Origin: Myxococcus virescens
GTDB lineage: Bacteria > Myxococcota > Myxococcia > Myxococcales > Myxococcaceae
Reading direction: 5' to 3'
Length of the DNA: 50,816 bases
Assembly (NCBI RefSeq): GCF_900101905.1
Contig: NZ_FNAJ01000028.1
Location: 1 to 50,816, forward strand
The position numbers and the translations under genes were made by a program. Below are positions 1 to 7,111 of this stretch, in pieces. The notes under the pieces are model-generated. The model did no database searches. It saw only the letters and a program-made list of their open reading frames with translations, and had not been told where the DNA came from. Within the stretch, counting starts at the first letter, position 1. Every line of letters starts with the position of its first letter.

Positions 1-330
1 ACTCAATACCTCCGGTGAAGACTCCCTCGGGACAGCGACGCTTTCGACCGATGAAGGCTCATGGTGACAAGGCCTACGCCTCCAAGAAGAACCGGCGAGG
101 GCTGCGCAGGCGCGGAATCGCCCCACGTATTGCTCGTCCTGGAGTGGAGTCCAAGGAGCGGCTGGGCCGGCACCGCTGGGTGGCGGAGCGCACGCAGGCC
201 TGGAAGAACCAGTTCCGCCGACTCCGCGTCCGCGACGAGCGCAGGGCCGACGTTCACTTCGGCTTCCTCGTCCTCAGTTGCTGCGTCATCCTCCTGCGCA
301 GCCTCTACCCTCACATTTGTTAGAAGCTCT
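1..330 (+). mobile_element. Right end of an IS5-type insertion sequence
   Basis: Only the 3' part of the element lies in the window. Its transposase frame stops at 321-323, and immediately afterwards the reading frame of an unrelated TIGR02270-type gene begins. The sequence GTTAGAAGCTC at 319-329 is a plausible terminal inverted repeat end, but the partner left end is outside the window, so the exact junction is inferred. Confidence 0.6.
3..323 (+). CDS. IS5-family transposase, C-terminal part
   Basis: The reading frame is open at the left edge, so the gene is cut by the window and no true start is visible. The translated part has the typical IS5/DDE ending: a GDKAY segment, a basic stretch, a GVESKERLGRHRWVAERT segment and an RRLRVRDER block. 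The glutamate of the HRWVAERT segment is the expected third residue of the DDE catalytic triad. The family cuts and rejoins the ends of its element. The stop codon nearly coincides with the start of the remnant of another gene, which suggests the element landed inside that gene. Whether the transposase is intact cannot be judged from this part. Confidence 0.8.
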   Translation, partial: SIPPVKTPSGQRRFRPMKAHGDKAYASKKNRRGLRRRGIAPRIARPGVESKERLGRHRWVAERTQAWKNQFRRLRVRDERRADVHFGFLVLSCCVILLRSLYPHIC

Positions 331-757
331 TAGCGCCATCACCGGGCTGGTGCTGAAGGACACTTACGCCGTGGAGTTAGAGGAGGGGGATTCGCTTCCG
401 CCATTGGAGGAAGATGACCTCGATGCCGACCTTTCTTCCAAGGAAGAGGACAATCTTCCGGTGCCGGCCCGTGCAGCAGTCGCTGACTGGTGGCAGCGAG
501 CGCGTCAGGATTACTCTCGGAGTGGACGCTACCTGGGCGGCAAGCCGTTCAGTGGCGCGGCGCTGTTGGACGCGCTGGCGAGGGGGCCCATGCGTCGACG
601 TCACGTCCACGCACGAGAACTGGCGCTGAGGACGCAGGGCATGCACTACGTTCAAACACGTGCGTTCACGGCCCGACAGAGCGCGGAGCTGGCCGGAGCA
701 CAGCGCGTGCGTGAGCACTTATCGACACGTCCATTGAAGCGTGCTTTTGGGGGGTGA
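320..757 (+). pseudogene. TIGR02270-type protein, C-terminal remnant
   Basis: The translated sequence starts LEALSAITG, runs through an acidic linker (EEDDLDADLSSKEEDN) and ends with a WW-containing block followed by RYLGGKPFS and a basic helix. This fits the C-terminal third of TIGR02270 proteins, which in myxobacteria and other proteobacteria sit beside DUF2169 genes in type VI-linked effector modules. The first two thirds are missing because the IS element lies directly upstream, so this is probably not expressed as a functional protein. An open frame could start at 278 inside the transposase, but that N-terminus would be artificial. The family assignment rests on recalled similarity and position. 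Confidence 0.6.
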
Positions 758-763
758 AGTTCC

Positions 764-1774
764 ATGTGGTCACTGAAGAATCGCACTGCGTACGCTGCGG
801 AGCGAAACTGGACGCGTGACAAGGAGGGGGTTCACTGGTGGCTCGTCGCGGTCAAAGCGACTTTTGACATCGCTCCCGGCGGGAGACTCCAACTGGCGGA
901 CGAACAGCGTCCTCCTGTGCTGATGCCGGAGTACTTCGGAGCGCCCGGTCAGTCGAGCTTGCGCTATGACTCGGACCTGCTGGCGGTGAAACCGGGCCTG
1001 GAGGTGCTGCTCGATGGTTGCGCGCACGCGCCTCGCGGCAAGCCCGCAGAGACGGTGCCGGTCTCGCTGCGGCTCGGACCGCTCCACAAGGTCCTGCTCG
1101 TGCACGGGCCACGCACCTACTCTCGGGGGATGCTCGGGATGGCGGTGAGCCGGCCCCGGCCGTTCACCACGAGCCCCATTCGCTATGAAGCCGCGTTCGG
1201 GGGCTATGACATGACGGACTCCGACCCCAGCAATCATCGGCTCGACGAGCGAAATCCCCTCGGGCGTGGCTTCGCGACACGTCAGGCCCAACTGGCGGGC
1301 AAGCCCGCCCATACCATCGAGTATCCCAGTGGCGACCCGGCGACCCGAGGCCCCGCGGGGTTCGGGCCCATCGACGCCGCCTGGATGCCGCGACGCAAGC
1401 TCGCGGGGACGTACGACGCCCGGTGGGAGCGCACGAAGAAGCCCCTGCTTCCCGATGACTACGACCCCGCCTTCGCGTTGAGCGCCCCTTGGGACCAGCG
1501 ACTCGACGGGACGCTCACCGGCGGCGAGCGGGTCGAATTGATGAACATGACGCCCGAAGGTGTCCTGCGCTTCGAACTGCCCCGCATCTCGCTTGGTTTC
1601 ACTACGCACGTGGGGCGGCGGCGCGAGGCCCACGGCGCACGCCTGACCACGGTTCTCGTGGAGCCTGAAGCCAGGCGCCTCTCGCTGGTGTGGCAGGGTA
1701 CGCTGTGTGTGCCCGCGCAGGATGCGGACTACCTCGACGAGACGGAGATTGCAGAGCTGAAGGAGGATGAATGA
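764..1774 (+). CDS. DUF2169 domain protein of a type VI-like effector module
   Basis: This 336-residue protein begins with W-S-L-K-N and a TRDKEGVHWWLVAVKATFDI segment, the usual opening of DUF2169 proteins. It continues with YEAAFGGYD, NPLGRGF and FGPIDAAWMPRR segments that are also typical. DUF2169 proteins are found with VgrG/PAAR-type effectors and are thought to help load or mature them; no enzymatic role is established. The start ATG follows the upstream remnant by 6 nt. The stop overlaps the start of the next gene (ATGA, 1771-1774), so translation is probably coupled. Confidence 0.82.
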   Translation: MWSLKNRTAYAAERNWTRDKEGVHWWLVAVKATFDIAPGGRLQLADEQRPPVLMPEYFGAPGQSSLRYDSDLLAVKPGLEVLLDGCAHAPRGKPAETVPVSLRLGPLHKVLLVHGPRTYSRGMLGMAVSRPRPFTTSPIRYEAAFGGYDMTDSDPSNHRLDERNPLGRGFATRQAQLAGKPAHTIEYPSGDPATRGPAGFGPIDAAWMPRRKLAGTYDARWERTKKPLLPDDYDPAFALSAPWDQRLDGTLTGGERVELMNMTPEGVLRFELPRISLGFTTHVGRRREAHGARLTTVLVEPEARRLSLVWQGTLCVPAQDADYLDETEIAELKEDE

Positions 1775-2820
1775 GCACCTCCCTGGAGGTCGTTGCGGTC
1801 GGCGCGCGAACCCCCGTCGGATATACGGCGGAGAGCAGCGCGGCGGCCGTGCGCGCTGGCATCTCTCGCTACGCTGAGTATCCCTTCGCCGACGCCCGGG
1901 GGGAGCCTGTGGTGATTGCATCGGACGGGATCCTTGACCCATCGCTGGAGGGGCGGAATCGGCTCTTGCCGCTACTCGAGAGTGCGTTGGGGGAGGTCGA
2001 AGCCAAACTGGGTCCTGATGCGCTGCTGCGGAGCCGGCTCAGCGTGTTGCTGTCGTGTCCGGAATCCCGCCCGGGGTTCTTGGAGGAGGATGCGGGCTGG
2101 CTGGTCGACGCCGCGGAGGCGCGCTATCGAGGGAGAAGCGCAGGCACGCGCGTCGTACTTGCGGGGCGCGGCCACGCGGGAGCGCTGCGGGCGGTGGAGC
2201 AGGCCCTGCGGGAGTGTGCCGATGGCGGGGACCACCTGTTCCTGGTGGCGGGCGCGGACAGCTACCACCACACGGAGACGTTCCTCTGGCTGGAGCAGGC
2301 TCGTCGCTTCGCGCAGCCGGGGATTCGCGGTGGCTTCACGCCTGGCGAGGGCGCCGCCTGTCTGGCGCTGATGAGCGCCGGGACGCGGCGCCGCCTGGGG
2401 CTGTCAGCGCTGGCTGTCGTGCGGGGAGCGCACACCGCACGAGAGCGCCAGCTTCGCGACAGCAGTAGGGGCTCTCTCGGCGTTGGGATGACCCAGGCAG
2501 TCGAGGGTGTCGTCACGGGACTCAAGTTGCCCCATGAAGGGGTCGACGACCTGTATACGGACATCAATGGCGAGCGCTATCGAAGCGAGGAGTGGGGCTT
2601 CGTCGTGCTGCGGACGCCATCCGTCTGGAAGTCCACCAGTTACAGGGTCCCGAGCACCTGCTGGGGCGATGTCGGTGCTGCCTCCGGAGCGCTCGGGGGC
2701 GTCCTTGCGGTCCGGGCATTCGCCCGGGGGTATGCGCGAGGCCCACGGGCCCTGGTGACGGCCGGTTCGGATGGGGGGTTGCGGGGGGCGATGCTCCTCC
2801 ATGCGCCCCAAGTCTCGTAA
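1771..2820 (+). CDS. Ketosynthase-fold protein without catalytic residues
   Basis: This 349-residue protein resembles beta-ketoacyl synthases over its whole length: GARTPVG near the N-terminus, GGFTPGEGAACLALMS at about 188-203, and a glycine-rich GDVGAASGALG near the end. The catalytic triad is absent. Where the nucleophilic cysteine is expected the protein has AGRGHAG (131-137); the first histidine motif is replaced by DINGERYRSEEWG; and the position of the last histidine is aspartate in WGDVGAASG. It is therefore unlikely to condense acyl chains and may be a structural or chaperone-like partner of the neighbouring effector. It overlaps the DUF2169 gene by 4 nt and ends 13 nt before the PAAR-like gene. 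Confidence 0.65.
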   Translation: MSTSLEVVAVGARTPVGYTAESSAAAVRAGISRYAEYPFADARGEPVVIASDGILDPSLEGRNRLLPLLESALGEVEAKLGPDALLRSRLSVLLSCPESRPGFLEEDAGWLVDAAEARYRGRSAGTRVVLAGRGHAGALRAVEQALRECADGGDHLFLVAGADSYHHTETFLWLEQARRFAQPGIRGGFTPGEGAACLALMSAGTRRRLGLSALAVVRGAHTARERQLRDSSRGSLGVGMTQAVEGVVTGLKLPHEGVDDLYTDINGERYRSEEWGFVVLRTPSVWKSTSYRVPSTCWGDVGAASGALGGVLAVRAFARGYARGPRALVTAGSDGGLRGAMLLHAPQVS

Positions 2821-2833
2821 GGAGAGGATGCCC

Positions 2834-3976
2834 ATGCCCAAGGTCTCAGTGAATGCGCCCAAGACCCCGGTAACTGAAGGAAGCAGTGGGGTTGCCGCAG
2901 CGACCCTTCCGAACGTGTGCAAGATGCCAGGGCCGCCGGCCCCGTTCGTACCAACACCGCTACCCAATATCGGCAAAAGCGGGACGGAGCCAAAGAACTA
3001 CTCGAAAAGCGTCACAATTGAAGGGAAGAAGGTTGCGATTCGGGGCGCAACGTTTGGCTCCATGGGGGATGTGGCCAGCAAAGGAACCGGCGGCGGAGTG
3101 GTTTCCTCCAATGTGGAAGGTCCGACGAGTTTCGTCGGGCCCGGGTCCATGGACACGAAGATCGAGGGTAAAAACGTCCAACTGCTCGGCGACCCCATGC
3201 TCAACAACTGCGGACCGAGCGGGAGCCCAGCCAATGCGGCGACGATGATGGGCTTGCTTCAAGTGAGCGGCGCGGTCACTGCTGTCAACGGGAATGACAG
3301 ATGCCCACTTTGCAGGAAGCGCCATGGCCCCGAAAGCACGCTCGAAGAGAATCCTACGACGAAGGTCAACGCGGGGCGGCTGGCTCAGAGGGTTGCGAGG
3401 AAAGTGCGTGGCGGCGAACTCCCCAGTCCTTTTTCAACCATGCTGGGCGTGGTCCAGTGCATGTGCGGCAAGAAGAAGATCTATGCGGATCACTCAGGGC
3501 CAACGCTCAAAGGCGTCTGTGACAGCATCTCGGACCTCAAGTGGGTCGGTCCGGAGAGTGGACTGCCGATTGACGCCACAAAGCAAAAGGTCAAATCCTT
3601 CATTAGGGGGCGATTCGGTAGTCGAAAAACAGAGTTTGACAAGGCATGGGAGAGACTTGAGTCCCGCGCAAGGAAGAGCAAGCGTGGCGAGACCTCGTCC
3701 GCAGCATATCCGCCCGGCTCCTGTGCTGGGCCCAAGGCACTTGTATACTGCCTGGAGGACAATGCCTATCCAAGAGGCATCACAGAGCGCTGGCACCACA
3801 GCGAAAAGCAGCCAGTTGATGCGAAAATCAAGTTTCGCGATGCGGAGAGTGGCGAAGAAGTCGAAGGTCACTTCGGTCATGGTAAGACCGTTCCACCATG
3901 TCTGACATGCAACTTTCTCCTCCCCGCGATGCTCTGTCCTGAAGACAAGGTACTGGAATGTCAGCACACGAACTAG
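2834..3976 (+). CDS. PAAR-like DUF4150 effector with deaminase-like C-terminal domain
   Basis: The start at 2834 is chosen because AAGGAG at 2819-2824 lies 9 nt upstream; another ATG at 2828 is too close. The 380-residue product has two parts. Residues about 10-145 match DUF4150/PAAR-like spike-tip proteins (LPNIGKSG, YSKSVTIEGKKV, GGGVVSS, DTKIEGKNV, DPMLNNCGP). After a CPLC pair at 157-160 comes a toxin-like region with GSCAGPKAL (C297) and VPPCLTC (C356, C359). That pattern resembles YwqJ-type nucleic acid deaminase toxins, whose signature is CAE followed by PCxxC; here the glutamate position is glycine 299. The immunity gene overlaps the stop by 19 nt. The PAAR-like part is firm; the toxin activity is inferred. 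Confidence 0.75.
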   Translation: MPKVSVNAPKTPVTEGSSGVAAATLPNVCKMPGPPAPFVPTPLPNIGKSGTEPKNYSKSVTIEGKKVAIRGATFGSMGDVASKGTGGGVVSSNVEGPTSFVGPGSMDTKIEGKNVQLLGDPMLNNCGPSGSPANAATMMGLLQVSGAVTAVNGNDRCPLCRKRHGPESTLEENPTTKVNAGRLAQRVARKVRGGELPSPFSTMLGVVQCMCGKKKIYADHSGPTLKGVCDSISDLKWVGPESGLPIDATKQKVKSFIRGRFGSRKTEFDKAWERLESRARKSKRGETSSAAYPPGSCAGPKALVYCLEDNAYPRGITERWHHSEKQPVDAKIKFRDAESGEEVEGHFGHGKTVPPCLTCNFLLPAMLCPEDKVLECQHTN

Positions 3977-4713
3977 CAGCCGAGATGGAAGATCTACTCC
4001 TGAGGATCGTTCCAGGACTCTCAGAGCAGTGGCAGGGTGCCAGCCCGGAGATGATTGCACATATCGAGCGACTGGCAGGTCGGCCTCTGCCTCCGCTCTA
4101 TCTGTGGTTCCTGCGTCGCATGGGACGGTGCATGGGGGCTCTGACCTATCCGAGCCTGGATTTCTCAGCAGAGCGCATTCTCCGCTGCTATGCAGAGAAG
4201 GCGATCCATCCAGATCCGCGGTTTCTGCTCATTGGATATGAGTCTGATGAGATGATGCCACTGCATCTCTTCTACGATTTTGACGCACCGGCACGGGACG
4301 ATGCGCTGGTGACGGAGCGGTACGCCAATGGCGGCGAGCTTCATGACCGGTTCGAAACTCTGAGTGAAATGTTGGCTTGGGGGGCGCTCCTGAAGTTCAG
4401 GGTCAACACGATGCCTCAGCGATGTGAGGGAATGCTCTCTTGTGACGATCCAGACCTCCTCTCTCAACTCGATCCAGTGATGTTCAGTCTGGGTTTCACC
4501 AAGCCGATTACAACCGGTCCTCGCTGTGGACTGTATGAACGGAACGATGCGGTCTTGATATGCGAGCGCACGCCCAGAGAAGAACTCCTGGGGAACCAGG
4601 CCTTCACTCTGGGCGGCCGTGATGCCGGAGTCCTTAGAAAGCTCCTGGGAAGGCTCACCACCGAGTCCTCGCTGGAGGCCGAAGTCGACGAATGGACCCC
4701 AGCGCTTGGATGA
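3958..4713 (+). CDS. SMI1/KNR4 (SUKH)-like immunity protein, copy 1
   Basis: This is a 251-residue protein with the SUKH-like opening: a helix followed by IERLAGRPLPPLYLWFLRRMG and then YPSLDFSAERILRCY, LLIGYESDEMMPLHLFYDF and a late SLGF segment. SUKH proteins bind and neutralise the C-terminal domains of polymorphic toxins. The gene starts inside the toxin gene (19-nt overlap), the normal arrangement for a cognate immunity gene. Base composition is AT-richer than copy 2 and than the chromosome average, like the toxin domain, so the two probably moved together. Confidence 0.72.
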   Translation: MSAHELAAEMEDLLLRIVPGLSEQWQGASPEMIAHIERLAGRPLPPLYLWFLRRMGRCMGALTYPSLDFSAERILRCYAEKAIHPDPRFLLIGYESDEMMPLHLFYDFDAPARDDALVTERYANGGELHDRFETLSEMLAWGALLKFRVNTMPQRCEGMLSCDDPDLLSQLDPVMFSLGFTKPITTGPRCGLYERNDAVLICERTPREELLGNQAFTLGGRDAGVLRKLLGRLTTESSLEAEVDEWTPALG

Positions 4714-4827
4714 CTCGCATGGAACTCTTGCTCGACGAGCGCTTCACCACGCTTGCGCCGCGCTGGTCGAGTTCATTGAGGTCTACTACGACGTCCTCCG
4801 GATGATTACGGAAGTCCAGCAGACGCC
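4714..4827 (+). other. Spacer between immunity genes with a possible toxin-tail remnant
   Basis: One frame of this spacer reads a helical segment LHHACAALVEFIEVYYDVLR, which looks like protein but has no start of its own and runs into copy 2 out of frame. It may be the leftover C-terminal end of a second toxin that once preceded copy 2. The evidence is only that it reads like a folded helix. Confidence 0.25.
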
Positions 4828-5568
4828 ATGTCAACACACGAGGAAGTCGAGTTCGAGATGGAGCGCCTGCTGTTGCGGACTGTCCCTGGGCTCGCGGAGC
4901 AGTGGCGGGGCGCAGCGCCTGCCACGATTGAGAAGCTCGAGCGGATTGCCGGTCGTCCCCTGCCGCCGTTCTATTGCTGGTTCCTGCGTCGCATGGGCCA
5001 GAGCATGGGGCCCATGGCCTACCCCACCCTGGATTTCTCGGCTGAACGCGTGCTGGCGTGCTACGCCCAGAAGTTGGTCAAGCCCGAACCTCGATTTCTG
5101 CTCATCGCCTATGAGTCCGATGAGATGATGCCGCTGCACCTCTTCTACGACTTCAATGCGCCCTCGCGAAACGATGCCATGGTCACTTCCCGCGAAGCGC
5201 GCGGCAAGGAACTGACCGACGCCTTCGAGACGTTGAGGGAGATGCTGGCGTGGGGAGCGCTCTCCCTCTTCCGCATCGACAGGGCTCCGCATTCCAGCAG
5301 CGGCAGTCTCAAGGGGGACACCCCTGACTTCCTGATGGACCTCGACCCAGTGATGAGCAGTCTTGGATTCATCCAGCCCATTCCCACTGGCCCGTTCTGC
5401 AGATTGTATGAGCGACCGGACGCAGTCATGGTGTGCACGGGCACGCCAAGAGCGGGAACCGGGAATCGGAGGGCTTTTGACCTCGGCGGCAATAATGTCG
5501 GAAGCCTGCGGAGAATTCTGGGAGAGATCTCGTCCGCGCGCGTCGCGGAACTCCAGGTGAAGAAGTAG
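4828..5568 (+). CDS. SMI1/KNR4 (SUKH)-like immunity protein, copy 2
   Basis: This 246-residue protein is a clear paralogue of the preceding gene along its full length: the same RPLPPFYCWFLRRMG, TLDFSAERVLACYAQK and YESDEMMPLHLFYDF blocks, and the same ending with SLGF, GLYER or RLYER, and a GGxxxGxLR motif. It is likely a second immunity determinant, either for a variant toxin or as an orphan that protects against effectors of relatives. It is more GC-rich than copy 1, suggesting longer residence or a different source. No toxin gene follows it. Confidence 0.7.
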   Translation: MSTHEEVEFEMERLLLRTVPGLAEQWRGAAPATIEKLERIAGRPLPPFYCWFLRRMGQSMGPMAYPTLDFSAERVLACYAQKLVKPEPRFLLIAYESDEMMPLHLFYDFNAPSRNDAMVTSREARGKELTDAFETLREMLAWGALSLFRIDRAPHSSSGSLKGDTPDFLMDLDPVMSSLGFIQPIPTGPFCRLYERPDAVMVCTGTPRAGTGNRRAFDLGGNNVGSLRRILGEISSARVAELQVKK

Positions 5569-5748
5569 GCTGCACACCCGGTGAGTTCAAGGCAGGAGGA
5601 TACCGGCGGCGTGCAGGGGGCGCGCGGGCTGGAGCGGAGGCGCTCTCGCCGGGCTCGTCAAAACTCACCGCGCTGCCGCGCATGACCGGGCGGACGGCCC
5701 ATAGGATGCTCTCCAGGCGGGCGGAGAGTAGGGGGGGCCGTCGCCGAG

Positions 5749-5779
5749 GCCTTTGGGGCACGGGCCGTGCCCCAAAGGC
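5749..5779. repeat. Perfect 31-nt palindrome
   Basis: Arms GCCTTTGGGGCACGG (5749-5763) and CCGTGCCCCAAAGGC (5765-5779) are exact complements around a single G. It lies in the 418-nt gap between the second immunity gene and the next gene, in which no coding region is seen. There is no T-tract on either side, so it is not a standard intrinsic terminator; a transcript-end hairpin or a scattered repeat element are both possible. Confidence 0.7.
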
Positions 5780-5986
5780 GCTGGCCTCTGCGGTCTACGC
5801 CAGCGCCCAAAGGGCGTGGACGGCGAAGATGCGCCCCCAGAACCAGAAGTGCTGGGGCAGGCGGTCCGGCTCATGCGGTGCGTCCCTGTCTACCATGACC
5901 CGGGGTGGTATCCGTGAAGGGGCGGGGCACCAATCATCCTGGAGCGTGGCGCCGCGTCTCTGGTAGGCATCCGGGTTGAGGAGCTC

Positions 5987-6946
5987 ATGGCTTACGGCAT
6001 CGCGAATCACCTCTGGATTCATGGGAGCCCGGACCGGTCCAGGGTTCGTCAGTGGATGGACGCCGCACTGGGGACGTCGTTCGGGGAGCAGCCTCGGAGC
6101 GATATCGTCGTCGCGGACGTCTTCCAGTTCGGGCCGGCGCTGACGCTCATCGACGTGCAGGTGCTCGGTGCGCCGCGCGTCGAAGGCGAGGCGGAGGCGG
6201 CCGAGCAGGACGGCTTCCTGACGCGCGTGGCCAGCCTGGCGAAGGAAGCGGGCTTCAAGAGCACGCGGGTGTGGATGGGCGACGTGGGCACCATGGCGTG
6301 GGAACTGGAGTCCCAGGGGGAAGAGGGCGTGCCCATTGGTGCGAAGCGGGAGGACGAGGCGCTGCGCACGTTGGGGCCAGACGGGTGGACCGTGGACCCG
6401 CTGGCGCCCGTGGTGGCGCGCGAGGTCATCCGGAGCATCGTCAAGTTGCCGCTGGAGGAGGTCCACCACTACATCGACTGGGCGGTGAGCTGCCGCAGCG
6501 CGATGGCGGCGGGGACGCCGGTGGAGGGCTTTAACCTGACGCGCGCCTCGCGGCTGCTGGCCACGCACTACCTGGTGTGGAAGGGGAAGGTGCTGCCCAA
6601 GCCGACGCCGGTGAGCGAGATGGCGCCGAAGCTGGGCCGGGCCCGTAGGATGCGCAGGGCGGCGACGTTGGTACCTGCGGCGCGCGTCTGGGGGCTGGTG
6701 TTGCTGGTGGCCTTCGTGGTGCCCGCGGTGCTGTACCACTTCATCTTCGCCCCACCGGTGGAGAGCCCGGTGAAGGGCTTCGTGCTCAGCGGTGTGATGA
6801 CGCTGCTCTGGGCCCTGTTCGCCCTGGTGCGGTTTGATGACTTCCAGGGGCGGCCGGTGCGCCTACCGTGGAGGGTGGCGCTGTTCGTCGGTGGCCAGCT
6901 CGTGGTGGGGGCGTTGATGTGGTGGCTTCACGGGATGTCGAGTTGA
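5987..6946 (+). CDS. Uncharacterised protein with C-terminal membrane segments
   Basis: I do not recognise a family for this 319-residue protein. The start ATG follows TTGAGGAG at 5976-5983. Residues about 1-220 are soluble-looking, with GDVGTMAWELESQGEE and a region rich in V, A and R. The last 90 residues hold three hydrophobic segments: VWGLVLLVAFVVPAVLYHFIF, GFVLSGVMTLLWALFALV and VALFVGGQLVVGALMWWL. This predicts a cytoplasmic domain anchored by three membrane helices. It has host-like codon use, unlike the AT-richer genes to its right, and stands alone on the plus strand. Confidence 0.6.
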   Translation: MAYGIANHLWIHGSPDRSRVRQWMDAALGTSFGEQPRSDIVVADVFQFGPALTLIDVQVLGAPRVEGEAEAAEQDGFLTRVASLAKEAGFKSTRVWMGDVGTMAWELESQGEEGVPIGAKREDEALRTLGPDGWTVDPLAPVVAREVIRSIVKLPLEEVHHYIDWAVSCRSAMAAGTPVEGFNLTRASRLLATHYLVWKGKVLPKPTPVSEMAPKLGRARRMRRAATLVPAARVWGLVLLVAFVVPAVLYHFIFAPPVESPVKGFVLSGVMTLLWALFALVRFDDFQGRPVRLPWRVALFVGGQLVVGALMWWLHGMSS

Positions 6947-7111
6947 TCTGATGTTGCCAACAATATCGGCTAAAGGCGTTTAAGGAGCCGCCGACTCTGA
7001 TTTTGGACCTGTTCGCAATTGCTGGGCACGAGAGGCGTTCTTGCCTTCGAAGAATCAACCTCCGGGCACGGAAATCGGACAAGTAATTGCAGGGCGCGCC
7101 CTTGCCTTTGG

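Noticed and set aside
3794..3910. HHSE (E324) with PPCLTC as a TadA-like HxE/PCxxC active site
   Set aside because: The spacing would fit, but the residues after HHSE look like a beta strand rather than the helix needed; the CAGPKAL segment is the better candidate for the zinc helix. It is kept only as an alternative.
5795..6739. Minus-strand open frame opposite the membrane protein gene
   Set aside because: It is His/Arg/Pro-rich throughout most of its length and has no start signal; the plus frame has a ribosome-binding site and membrane helices.
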